Positions 18,768 through 26,985 of a stretch of 64,000 nt of DNA are shown piece after piece. This DNA comes from Clostridiaceae bacterium (GTDB lineage Bacteria > Bacillota > Clostridia > Oscillospirales > Acutalibacteraceae): NCBI GenBank assembly GCA_016285645.1, contig JAEERC010000045.1, positions 41,961-105,960 on the forward strand. The letters are read 5' to 3'. Position numbers and translations under genes: made by a program. The notes under the pieces are model-generated. The model was not told the DNA's origin, did no database searches, and saw only the letters and a program-made list of their open reading frames with translations. The stretch's first letter is position 1. The number at the start of each line of letters is the position of its first letter.

Positions 18768-18799
18768 CACTTTTGATATTATTTCCCGAGGAGAATAAT

Positions 18800-20164
18800 G
18801 TGAGCAGAAAAAGCGAACTTGATATGACCCGCGGTCCGTTTCTCAGAAAGATACTGATTTTTTCGGTGCCTCTGATGTTTACGGGTCTGCTCCAGCTCGC
18901 CTACAACACCGCCGACACGGCGATTGTGGGCAGGTTTGTGGGCAAGGCGGCTCTTGCCGCGGTCGGTTCGACGGGCTCGCTTATAAACCTCTTTGTCAGC
19001 CTTTTCACGGGTATGTCAATGGGCGCGGGAGTTACCGTCGCGAGGCATATCGGCGAGCGCGACAGCAGAAAGATTCACGAGTGCGTTCACTCGGCAATGC
19101 TTCTCGGCGCGCTGTGCGGCGTTATTATCGGCACAGTCGGTTTTATTCTGTGCCCCCATATTTTAAGACTTATGAATGTGCCGGAGGATGTCATCCCGCT
19201 CTCGACACGCTACCTCAAAATCTATTTTCTTTCGGCGCCGTCAATGCTCATCTACAATTTCGGTTCGGCGATTGTCCGCTCAACGGGCGACACGAAGCGG
19301 CCGCTTATAATCCTCGCCGTAAGCGGATTTATAAATGTAATGCTCAACATTGTGTTTGTAATCGGCTTTCGAATGGGAGTTGAGGGCGTGGCGATACCCA
19401 CAGTCATTTCGCAGACGATAAGCGCCGTTGTGATTGTAATATATCTTTGCAGATATGACGGCGACTGCCGCCTGAGCCTTTCAAAACTGCGGTTTTACGG
19501 TGCTGAAATAAAGGAGATACTTCGCCTGGGCGTACCGGCGGGACTTCAGAGCGCGCTGTTTTCGATTTCGAATGTCATAATCCAGTCCAATGTCAATTCC
19601 TTCGGCTCGGCGGCTATGGCGGGCATTTCGGCGGGTTCCAATTTTGACGGCTATATCTACACCTGCTGTAACGCGGTGGCACAGGCGACAATGACCTTCA
19701 CCTCTCAGAATGTCGGCGCGAAGACTTATGAAAACATTGGTAAAATCTACCGTATGTGCATTCTGACCGCCGTTTGCATAGGCAGTGTGCTCAGCACGCT
19801 CGGATTCATTTTCAGTTATAAGATAACGGGTCTTTTCTCATCCGAGCCCGAGGTAATAGACATAGCGGTCGGGCGGATGCGTTTTATAATGCCGTTCTTC
19901 ATTTTCTGCCCGCTTCAGGATATAGCGGCAAGCCAGTTAAGAGGTATGGGCAGGTCGTTCGAGCCGATGATAGTCTCCCTGCTCGGCGCGTGCGGACTGC
20001 GGCTTGCCTGGGTGTTCTTTGCTCTGCCCCTCAACCGCACATTGATTTTCCTCTACTGGTCATACCCCCTCTCCTGGGCGGCGACCTTCGCGGTGCAGTT
20101 CACGCTCTATTTTATTTACAAAAGAAAACTGTTTGCAAAAAAAGATAAAATACAAGAAGCATAA
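18800..20164 (+). CDS. MATE family efflux transporter
   Basis: Twelve-helix Na+ or H+ coupled exporter of the multidrug and toxic compound extrusion family. I start it at the GTG at 18800 because GAGGAG lies six bases upstream; the longer frame from 18773 begins almost at the promoter. The 454 residues include MTRGPFLRKILIFSVPLMF and LLQLAYNTADTAIVGRFVG, typical of the DinF/NorM-like family, and ATMTFTSQNVGAK in the second half. It is a single-gene unit ended by a bidirectional terminator. The substrate cannot be read from sequence. Confidence 0.92.
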   Translation: MSRKSELDMTRGPFLRKILIFSVPLMFTGLLQLAYNTADTAIVGRFVGKAALAAVGSTGSLINLFVSLFTGMSMGAGVTVARHIGERDSRKIHECVHSAMLLGALCGVIIGTVGFILCPHILRLMNVPEDVIPLSTRYLKIYFLSAPSMLIYNFGSAIVRSTGDTKRPLIILAVSGFINVMLNIVFVIGFRMGVEGVAIPTVISQTISAVVIVIYLCRYDGDCRLSLSKLRFYGAEIKEILRLGVPAGLQSALFSISNVIIQSNVNSFGSAAMAGISAGSNFDGYIYTCCNAVAQATMTFTSQNVGAKTYENIGKIYRMCILTAVCIGSVLSTLGFIFSYKITGLFSSEPEVIDIAVGRMRFIMPFFIFCPLQDIAASQLRGMGRSFEPMIVSLLGACGLRLAWVFFALPLNRTLIFLYWSYPLSWAATFAVQFTLYFIYKRKLFAKKDKIQEA

Positions 20165-20202
20165 AAATACCTCCCGCGGTTTAAACCGCAGGAGGTATTT
20201 TT
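20163..20202. terminator. Bidirectional terminator between the MATE and Cys-rich protein genes
   Basis: AAAAATACCTCC-xGCGG/CCGCx-GGAGGTATTTTT long stem with one mismatch, with A and T tracts at both ends. It serves both convergent genes. Confidence 0.9.
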
Positions 20203-20216
20203 GTTATATGCCTTTA

Positions 20217-23192
20217 TTATTTGGGTTCAATAACCACGGTGGGAACTCTCTTGAGCCACTTTCTGATAAGGGCGATAAGTCTCAGGAAGATGTTGCTTAC
20301 AACGGTGATCTTTACTGTTTTTACCATATCGCTGCCGGTTGAATCCTTCGCGATGTTACCGTTGCGGTCAACAACCCTGAATATAATCGTCTGTGTCTCT
20401 TCAAGAGCGTCGAGAGGAACTATTATTTCCTTGTCGTTGGCGTTGGTTTCATACGCCTTGGAGCTGGTGATTGCCTGAATCTTGTAGCCGTTGGGCATAG
20501 CGTAGGAGTTTGCCTTGACGGTGACAATGGTACCGTATCTTACAGAGGTATCTACGGGAACATTGAGGGTGACGCCTATGAGAGCGCCGCAGTCATCGCA
20601 GATGCTGTCGCTGTTTCTGTCGGTGTGGTTGACGGGATTGATGGCGATCTCTTTTTCATCGCTTGTGGTGATAGTCTCACCGCAGACGGTGCAGCAGACC
20701 TTTGTAACATAGGTGCCCTTTTCAGAGCAGGTCGCGTTCTTTGTAATGATATCCTGAGCCTCACCCGGAGTGTGAGCGAGCTTGGGAGTGTTGCGGGTTA
20801 CGGGAGTGGTGATATTAAATGACTGAAGCTGGCGTTCCTCAAATACCGCGGTGTAATCCGCACTGCCTTCCTTTTTGCAGGTGGCGGGAACAATGTTGCT
20901 TGTTTCAACCTTCGCCTTGACTTCGTCCTTGTGGGCGGAATCGTTCTTGCAGGTAAGAGTGGCAACATAGTCGTTGCCTGCCCACGCGCATTCGGCGTTT
21001 TCATAATCCCAGTCGTGGCCGATCGGGTCGGTCGGGTTGGTTGTGTATTTGATGTGGCACATTGAGCACTCGTATTCGGAGTAGCCGCCTTCGGTGCAGG
21101 TGGGATCGGTTACGGTTTCCTCATAGATGTGGTCGATTACGGGCAGATATGTTGTTTTGCTTTCGCCGCAGTCGGGGCAGTACCAGTATTCCTCGCCCGA
21201 TTCCGTGCAGGTTGCGGGAGTTGTGTATGTTGTGGCGTTCGCGTGTTTGATTGCGGGAAGCACCTCAACCGAATCTTCATCAATATCTCCGCAGACTTCG
21301 CAGTAGTCGTACTCTTCGCCGTCCTCTTCGCAGGTCGGGTCAATCTTTTCGTGCTTTGTGAACTTGTGGCCGTTTGCCGCAACCTCATCAAAGTGGCCGG
21401 ACTCAAAGCCGCAGCCCTCAACCGTGCAGTACTGATATGAGTAGCCGACATCCGTGCAGGTGGGCGGGACAGTTTCGGTTTCGATTGTGTGGGTTTCGCT
21501 CGCCTCAACCTCAACCTCTCTGGTTTCACCGCAGTTGTTGCAGGTGAAAACAGCTGTGCCGCCGCCTTCGGTGCAGGAAGCGGGTGTGGTGAGTTCCCAA
21601 TCGTGACCTGTCGCGGGAAGGATTTCCTTGAGACCGATTTCCTCGCCGCAGACCGCGCACTTATTTACTTTGTAGCCGGGTTCTGTGCAGGTCGGCTCCT
21701 TTAAATCTTCCTCTATTACATGAGCGTTGGGATCCGAGTAAACAATCTGTGTAATGGGCTCGCCGTCGGCGTCAACGATGGGAGCGCCGACCATAACCTG
21801 GTTGCCTTCATCGTCAACAACGGGCTCGCCGTCTTTATTGATAACGGGCTTGCCGTTTTCGTCGAGAATAAGATTTCCGTCCTCGTCAAGAGCGGGAGCG
21901 TAAAGGGGCTCCTTCTCCTCACAGTCGGTGCAGAAAAGCTGATTGAAGCCGTCGTTTGAGCAGGTCATTGCAACAACGGTGACATACTCGGTGTGGTAAT
22001 AAGTGGCTGTTGAGTCATCGGAAAGAACGGTGTGAACGGGAATTACCTTTTCAAATTCCACATCGCCGCAGCCTTCGTTGACACATACGGACCTTTCAAC
22101 GCCGGGTTCCGTGCAGGTGGGTTTTACAACCTCGGGCTGATAGTTGTGACCTGTTTTTTCAATTACGCTGACCTCTTCTTCGTGAGGGCAGTATTTGCAG
22201 ACTTTGTAAACTCTGCCGTCCTCGGTGCAGGTGGCTTCCTCGGTCTGCTCCTCGCCGTATTCGTGCTCGGCGGGAAGAGGAAGATTGCCATATTCAACAC
22301 CGCATTTCAGGCACTTGCCTCTGTAGGCAGCGCCCTGAGTGCCGCATTCCTGCTCGGACTTTTCAATAACCTCAAAGTCGTGGGGGATTTCTTCATCCTG
22401 CCAAACAAGTGAGTCCTCATCGACCTCTCCGCAGTCCGCGCAGACTTTGCCGTAGGCGTGTTTCTGTTCTCCGCAATCAAGATACTGATCGCCTTCAAGA
22501 GCGGTGAGTTCCTCGCCCCAGTTGTGATCCGCGCCGGTAACCGAACCCATAACCGCGAGGGTTCCGCAAACCGTGCAGTAGAAATCGCCTGTGTAACCCT
22601 CTTTGCAGGGTTCCTTGCGGTCGTTTACCGCCTCTTCGGGTATGGAGTGATCGGCGTGGTAGTGAACAACAACTATTTCAATACCGGTTTCAATCGCAGC
22701 CCACTGCTCCGATGTGCCGCCGAAATAAATGTCGGTTATGCCTGTGATTCTGCCTTTGTCGTTCTGATCAAAGGCGTCCTTTGTAAGGGATGTAACGGTT
22801 GCGGGAATGAAGATGACATCATTGTAAAAATCGATTCCCGCGAATAAGCCGTCCGCGATTTCGGTGACTTCGTCGCCGACAATGGAAACCTGTTTGATTT
22901 CGGTGACATATTCGCTCCAGGGAGCCGCCCCGTCAATCAGTTCCACGTTGCCGTCAATGACGAGTTCGCCGTCCTTGTAGAGGGCCCAGCCCTCACCGCT
23001 TATCTGGTTGCCGATTTCGTCAAGAGCTATGTTAGCCTCTTCCTTTGCCACGGGAGTGAATCCCGTTGCGGCATCAGCCGCGCCGGCGCTCAGAACAAGG
23101 GCTATCCCTTCAAAGCCCGGTCCTGCCGCCACGCCGCACACTATCATAAGTGAAAGTGCGAGTGCGACGAGTTTTTTCATTGTCTTTTTCAT
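20217..23192 (-). CDS. Large secreted cysteine-rich repeat protein (CxxC modules), LRR-like N-terminus
   Basis: A 991-residue acidic surface protein that I recognise as a type common in gut Clostridia but of unknown function. A signal peptide comes first (MKKTMKKLVALALSLMIVCG). A BspA-like leucine-rich fragment follows around residues 80-165 (EIADGLFAGIDF, IYFGGTSEQWAAI). Then about fourteen modules repeat, each with a PTCTE-type turn, GY or GH, and a CxxCG or CxxxGCG knuckle (YCTVCG, KCLKCG, KCAVCG, YCEVCG, YCPDCG and others). In the middle is an 8-residue tandem DG repeat. The end is a bacterial-Ig-like stretch and the tail LIALIRKWLKRVPTVVIEPK. Paired cysteines suggest metal knuckles or disulfides. 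It has a perfect consensus promoter and a GGAGG site, so expression may be high. No enzyme motif seen. Confidence 0.7.
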   Translation of the reverse strand: MKKTMKKLVALALSLMIVCGVAAGPGFEGIALVLSAGAADAATGFTPVAKEEANIALDEIGNQISGEGWALYKDGELVIDGNVELIDGAAPWSEYVTEIKQVSIVGDEVTEIADGLFAGIDFYNDVIFIPATVTSLTKDAFDQNDKGRITGITDIYFGGTSEQWAAIETGIEIVVVHYHADHSIPEEAVNDRKEPCKEGYTGDFYCTVCGTLAVMGSVTGADHNWGEELTALEGDQYLDCGEQKHAYGKVCADCGEVDEDSLVWQDEEIPHDFEVIEKSEQECGTQGAAYRGKCLKCGVEYGNLPLPAEHEYGEEQTEEATCTEDGRVYKVCKYCPHEEEVSVIEKTGHNYQPEVVKPTCTEPGVERSVCVNEGCGDVEFEKVIPVHTVLSDDSTATYYHTEYVTVVAMTCSNDGFNQLFCTDCEEKEPLYAPALDEDGNLILDENGKPVINKDGEPVVDDEGNQVMVGAPIVDADGEPITQIVYSDPNAHVIEEDLKEPTCTEPGYKVNKCAVCGEEIGLKEILPATGHDWELTTPASCTEGGGTAVFTCNNCGETREVEVEASETHTIETETVPPTCTDVGYSYQYCTVEGCGFESGHFDEVAANGHKFTKHEKIDPTCEEDGEEYDYCEVCGDIDEDSVEVLPAIKHANATTYTTPATCTESGEEYWYCPDCGESKTTYLPVIDHIYEETVTDPTCTEGGYSEYECSMCHIKYTTNPTDPIGHDWDYENAECAWAGNDYVATLTCKNDSAHKDEVKAKVETSNIVPATCKKEGSADYTAVFEERQLQSFNITTPVTRNTPKLAHTPGEAQDIITKNATCSEKGTYVTKVCCTVCGETITTSDEKEIAINPVNHTDRNSDSICDDCGALIGVTLNVPVDTSVRYGTIVTVKANSYAMPNGYKIQAITSSKAYETNANDKEIIVPLDALEETQTIIFRVVDRNGNIAKDSTGSDMVKTVKITVVSNIFLRLIALIRKWLKRVPTVVIEPK

Positions 23193-23241
23193 TGCTTATC
23201 CTCCAAAACTTCTTGAATGTTTAAAACAATTCAACTCTTAC

Positions 23242-23270
23242 ATTATATATATTATTGATTTTAATGTCAA
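23242..23270 (-). promoter_or_regulatory. Consensus sigma-A promoter of the Cys-rich protein gene
   Basis: Minus-strand TTGACA (23265-23270), 17-base spacer, TATAAT (23242-23247): both hexamers match the consensus exactly. The start codon is about 50 bases downstream. Confidence 0.85.
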
Positions 23271-23312
23271 TAATAATCGGGGTATCATTTTGTTTTGATC
23301 AGTTGTTAATAA

Positions 23313-24317
23313 TCATATAAAATCGAAAATTTCCGTGAGCGAGGTGATTATCCACGCGAGGGCGGCGACGAAGGAATCGAGAGGATCCTTTGAAAACGAC
23401 GCGGGCTCGCCGCTTACATCCGTGAATAAATCCGCGGGTATTCTCGCCGACATATTGCCGGGACGCTCGATGCCCAAGGCGTAGAGTGAAGCCGCCGCAA
23501 TGTCGCGGTTTCTCGCGCCGCTGTCGAGTTTGCCGCCTTTTGCAACGGTTTTGCCGCTGAACGCAACCGTTACATTGGTTTCGCGCATGGTGATTCCGCC
23601 GTGACCGCCGATTCTGGTGTGGCCGTGATCCGCCGCGACAACAAAAAGCGTGTCGTCAAGAAGACCGTTCTTTTCGGCTGAATCGTAAATCTGACCGAGA
23701 TATCCGTCCGCTCTTTTTATCGCCTCAAAGAATTCATCCGATTCACTGCCCTTGCTGTGACCCGCGGCGTCAACCTCATCGAGCTGAACATAGAACAGCG
23801 TCGGGTCGTTGCCCTCGTCAAAATAGGCGCAGATGGCGTCGGTGAGTTCCGAGTCGTTTGTGATGTTCACCTCGGTAACGCCTATATCATTTTCGATTAT
23901 TCCGTAGTTTACCGCGTTCCAGTGGACGAAGGAGGCAAGCTCCGCTTCGGGCATTTCGCGGCGTACATAGGTGAATATTGAGGGATATTCGCCGTCGCTT
24001 GTGCGGGGCACGGAGGACGCCGTTCCGTTTTCGAGTTTTGTATGCAGGAAGGACACGCCCGTGAGAATCGCTCCCCAGTTGGGGCCGCTGTCGGTCTTCG
24101 TTTCGGCGCGCGCGGTGTAGTCAACCGCTCCGTCGGCGAAAATACGGTCAAAATTCGGAGTGTCAACATCTTTTATAAATCTGCCCGCGCCGTCAATTCC
24201 GATTATAAACACGCGTTTGTACGCTCCGAAACTGTCCGCATCGCCGCCCGCAAAAGCACACACGGCGCAGGAAAGCACAAGGGCAAACGCCAGAATCAAT
24301 GAAAGTGTTTTTTTCAT
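23313..24317 (-). CDS. Secreted type I phosphodiesterase / alkaline-phosphatase-superfamily enzyme
   Basis: A 334-residue hydrolase of the nucleotide pyrophosphatase/phosphodiesterase branch. The signal peptide spans residues 1-23 (cut after AFA). Two-metal site residues are visible: D42 in IIGIDGAG, the nucleophile Ser77 in TDSGPNWGAILTG, the Asp and His in LDEVDAAGHSKG, the Asp-His in ADHGH, and a further His in GGHGG. The end, LAWIITSLTEIFDFI, is hydrophobic and may tether the enzyme. It faces the WbsX-like gene across back-to-back promoters. The substrate may be a phosphodiester or phosphoglycan; not determined. Confidence 0.85.
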   Translation of the reverse strand: MKKTLSLILAFALVLSCAVCAFAGGDADSFGAYKRVFIIGIDGAGRFIKDVDTPNFDRIFADGAVDYTARAETKTDSGPNWGAILTGVSFLHTKLENGTASSVPRTSDGEYPSIFTYVRREMPEAELASFVHWNAVNYGIIENDIGVTEVNITNDSELTDAICAYFDEGNDPTLFYVQLDEVDAAGHSKGSESDEFFEAIKRADGYLGQIYDSAEKNGLLDDTLFVVAADHGHTRIGGHGGITMRETNVTVAFSGKTVAKGGKLDSGARNRDIAAASLYALGIERPGNMSARIPADLFTDVSGEPASFSKDPLDSFVAALAWIITSLTEIFDFI

Positions 24318-24346
24318 ATAAACAACTCCTTTAAAAATATGAGTAA

Positions 24347-24375
24347 ATTATACCACCGCCCTCGGCGTTAGTCAA
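24347..24375 (-). promoter_or_regulatory. Promoter of the phosphodiesterase gene (divergent pair)
   Basis: Minus-strand TTGACT (24370-24375), 17-base spacer, TATAAT (24347-24352). Its -35 lies six bases from the -35 of the opposite promoter at 24382. Confidence 0.8.
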
Positions 24376-24381
24376 AGATTA

Positions 24382-24410
24382 TTGACTGAAAACCGGCCCG
24401 ATGATATAAT
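24382..24410 (+). promoter_or_regulatory. Promoter of the WbsX-like gene (divergent pair)
   Basis: TTGACT (24382-24387), 17-base spacer, TATAAT (24405-24410). It uses the same hexamers as the divergent minus-strand promoter. Confidence 0.8.
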
Positions 24411-24438
24411 AAATCCATAAAAATACGGAGGGCAGTTT

Positions 24439-25542
24439 ATGAAAAAATATGACATAGCCGCGTACATCTGGCCGTCCTACACAGGCAAAGAGCCGCGCAC
24501 AAGAATATTCTGGGAAAAGGGCATTGGCGAGTGGCAGTCCGTGCTGAGCGCCGAAGCGAGAGTTGAAGGCCAGCTTCTGCCGCGCAAGCCGCTCTGGGGC
24601 GCCGTTGACGAGGCGGACCCGAAAGTTATGGAATTCCAGATAAAAGAAGCCCTGCGCCACGGGGTAAATGTGTTTATTTACGACTGGTACTGGTATGACC
24701 GCAGACCCTTCCTCGAGCAGTGCCTCGATGACGGTTTCCTCGGCGCGCCGAACAACGGGGATATGAAGTTCTATATTATGTGGGCAAACCACGACGCCGG
24801 CTGCGTGTGGGACAAGCGCAACGCCGACTGCGATGAGATAATATGGTACGGCTCGCAGCCGAGAAGCGAGTTTGACAGGGTGTGCGACCGCGTAATCAAA
24901 ATGTATTTCAGCCGCCCGAATTACTATAAAATCGACGGCTGCCCCGTGTTTATGATTTACGATGTAGCGAACCTCGTAAGGGGTCTCGGCGGCATTGACG
25001 AGACGAGGGACGCGCTCGAGCACTTCCGCGCACTCGTAAAGAACGCCGGCTTCCCGGGGCTTCATCTGCAGATGGTGGTTTACGCCGAAAACGCCGTAAA
25101 TGTAAGCGGCGTTGACAGCTCGAAAAAGGGCTCGTCAAAGGATATTGCCGAAATGCTCGGCTTTGACTCCGTTACCCATTACCAGTACGCTCATTTTGTG
25201 AACTGCGACCGCAATTACAGCGATATCATTCCCGATGTAGCCGCAGAGTGGGAACGCATTCGCACACAGTACAGTATGCCGTATTACCCGCATGTCACCA
25301 TCGGCTGGGACAACAACCCCCGCTTCACCCACCTCACCCGTCCGATAATAACAAACAACGACCCTCAGACGGTTAAAGAGGCGTTTGAAATGGCGAAGGA
25401 TTACGCCGACAGATTCAACGATGTTCCTCTCATAACGGTCAACTCCTGGAACGAGTGGACGGAGATGAGCTACCTTGAACCGGACGATGTTTACGGCTAC
25501 GGCTATCTCGAGGCAATCAGGGAAGTCTTTTGCGAAGAATAA
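24439..25542 (+). CDS. GH99-like / WbsX-family protein (glycan enzyme)
   Basis: A 367-residue cytoplasmic protein of the WbsX group, which has a GH99-like TIM barrel and is found in polysaccharide clusters. Recognisable parts are IAAYIWPSYTG at the start, HGVNVFIYDWYWYD near residues 75-90, MKFYIMWANHDAG, and VNSWNEWTEMSYLEP near the C-terminus. There is no signal peptide. WbsX proteins are annotated as glycosyltransferases, but the GH99-like barrel points to a hydrolase or endo-acting role, so the reaction is unsettled. It has its own promoter and a terminator. Confidence 0.82.
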   Translation: MKKYDIAAYIWPSYTGKEPRTRIFWEKGIGEWQSVLSAEARVEGQLLPRKPLWGAVDEADPKVMEFQIKEALRHGVNVFIYDWYWYDRRPFLEQCLDDGFLGAPNNGDMKFYIMWANHDAGCVWDKRNADCDEIIWYGSQPRSEFDRVCDRVIKMYFSRPNYYKIDGCPVFMIYDVANLVRGLGGIDETRDALEHFRALVKNAGFPGLHLQMVVYAENAVNVSGVDSSKKGSSKDIAEMLGFDSVTHYQYAHFVNCDRNYSDIIPDVAAEWERIRTQYSMPYYPHVTIGWDNNPRFTHLTRPIITNNDPQTVKEAFEMAKDYADRFNDVPLITVNSWNEWTEMSYLEPDDVYGYGYLEAIREVFCEE

Positions 25543-25556
25543 TAGTATATGAGCAT

Positions 25557-25593
25557 AAAAACGCCCGCAGATAATTCTGCGGGCTGATTTTTT
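25557..25593. terminator. Bidirectional terminator after the WbsX-like gene
   Basis: GCCCGCAGA-TAAT-TCTGCGGGC, 9-bp perfect stem, with AAAAA before and TTTTTT after. Serves both convergent genes. Confidence 0.9.
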
Positions 25594-25600
25594 CGTGTTT

Positions 25601-26827
25601 TCAGTTTTCAAACGCCTTCTGCACGGCGTAGTAGGCGGGCTTCGGGTTGCCCTCGCCGTCAACCAGTCCCCAGCCCGTTTCAACGGGGCAGTCGGTCTGA
25701 CCGCAGACGTAGCAGCTTGACGAGTCGTTCCACATATACACAACGGCGCCTATGCACCACGGCAGAGCGCGGAGTTTCGGAATGAGATATGAGTAAAATT
25801 CCGCCTGACCCTCGGGGGTGTGGTCAAAGCCGTAAAGCCCCGTTCCCTCCTGAAGCTCGCGGTAGATGTGGTTGGAGTATTCGCCGTTGAAAAGAAGGTC
25901 GAATTTTTCTTCATCGCTCAGGCCGGAATACAGCCTTTCGAACTCCGCGCGAAGGTTGTAGGGCAGGCGGGAAATGAAGGTGTCAACATCATTTCTTACA
26001 TCCTCCTCGCTGTCAAAGCCGTAGCTTTGCAGAGTCTCCCGTTTTTCCTCCGCTGTCTTCGGCTCGCCGTAACCGATGTAGCCGAACTCGGCAAGTATTA
26101 TCGGCTTTTGTGTTATTATTCTTACGAGATTGAGCATTGAAAAATATGTGTCTATATTCTTGATTATATTCTCGAACGAGCCGAGATAGATGTCGCAGCC
26201 GACATAATCGCAATACTTATTGTATTTGAGCATTCTGAATGTGAGATTCAGGTAGCCGAAACCCCCGAGGTTGTAACCGATAAGCTCATCGTCAACGAGG
26301 GGCGCCATCGCCTTTAAGTTTTCGCCGATGAAATAAGCCGCCTCGTCCATTGTGAAGGGTGCGGTGAACCTGTCAACGCCCATCTCGTTGGCTATCTGAT
26401 AGGCGCACACAAGCCCTTTGAGATCCTTTACATAAAACTCGGCAATCTCCTTTATTTTCGGCAGATCCTCCTCCCTGCGGATATCGAGACCTATATAGAG
26501 ATAATCCTTCGGGTTGGGAGTGACGGCGAAAACCTTTATGCCCCTTTCGGCGTACGCCTGCGCCTCCTGCTTGAAATAACCGTAAAACCAGTTGGGGTTC
26601 CCGTTCGCGTCGTATGGCAGAGGAATATCCACTCGCACGCAGTTTATGTTGGCGTCAACAAGCATATCGAAGCTGTAATCCGGGTGGCAGACACCCTTTA
26701 TAAAGCCGCCCGCCTCCTTCTGCGTGACATAGGAATTGTAACTGACTATTCCGGTGAACGGGAAGGTGATTATGTTCGCGAAGGGAACGATCAGCGCGAG
26801 CAGAAAGCCGAGTATTCTGTTGAGCAA
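25601..26827 (-). CDS. Membrane-anchored clan GH-A glycoside hydrolase
   Basis: A glycosidase of the (beta/alpha)8 clan GH-A, about 408 residues. I place the start at the TTG at 26827, behind GGGAGGTG; an earlier in-frame TTG at 26866 overlaps the predicted -10 region and cannot be in the message. The N-terminus (LNRILGFLLALIVPFANII) is an uncleaved anchor or signal. The acid/base Glu sits in QIANEMG (about residue 148) and the nucleophile Glu in ILAEFGYIG (about 247), the spacing expected of retaining GH-A enzymes. A C-terminal ETGWGLVDGEGNPKPAY is typical of the clan. GH family and substrate are not assignable by eye. Confidence 0.82.
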   Translation of the reverse strand: MLNRILGFLLALIVPFANIITFPFTGIVSYNSYVTQKEAGGFIKGVCHPDYSFDMLVDANINCVRVDIPLPYDANGNPNWFYGYFKQEAQAYAERGIKVFAVTPNPKDYLYIGLDIRREEDLPKIKEIAEFYVKDLKGLVCAYQIANEMGVDRFTAPFTMDEAAYFIGENLKAMAPLVDDELIGYNLGGFGYLNLTFRMLKYNKYCDYVGCDIYLGSFENIIKNIDTYFSMLNLVRIITQKPIILAEFGYIGYGEPKTAEEKRETLQSYGFDSEEDVRNDVDTFISRLPYNLRAEFERLYSGLSDEEKFDLLFNGEYSNHIYRELQEGTGLYGFDHTPEGQAEFYSYLIPKLRALPWCIGAVVYMWNDSSSCYVCGQTDCPVETGWGLVDGEGNPKPAYYAVQKAFEN

Positions 26828-26866
26828 GCGGAACACCTCCCGTGCGGCAATTTTCTTTACAGTCAA

Positions 26867-26895
26867 ATTAAATCACAGAGCCGTTTTTGTGTCAA
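26867..26895 (-). promoter_or_regulatory. Promoter of the GH-A gene
   Basis: Minus-strand TTGACA (26890-26895), 17-base spacer, TTTAAT (26867-26872). Predicted start near 26860, which supports the downstream TTG start at 26827. Confidence 0.75.
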
Positions 26896-26921
26896 TATGT
26901 TGTGCCCCTTTTCGCTGTGTA

Positions 26922-26950
26922 TTTACAAAAATCATTATTTATGTTATGAT
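26922..26950 (+). promoter_or_regulatory. Promoter of the AI-2E-family gene
   Basis: TTTACA (26922-26927), 17-base spacer, TATGAT (26945-26950). Divergent to the GH-A promoter. Confidence 0.65.
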
Positions 26951-26985
26951 TTGACGGTATTATCAAGCTGAAAAGGTGTGGTGTT

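Noticed and set aside
20217..23192. Possible CRISPR or tandem DNA repeat at the Cys-rich gene
   Set aside because: The repetition is at protein level inside one open frame with variable DNA; there are no equal spacers.
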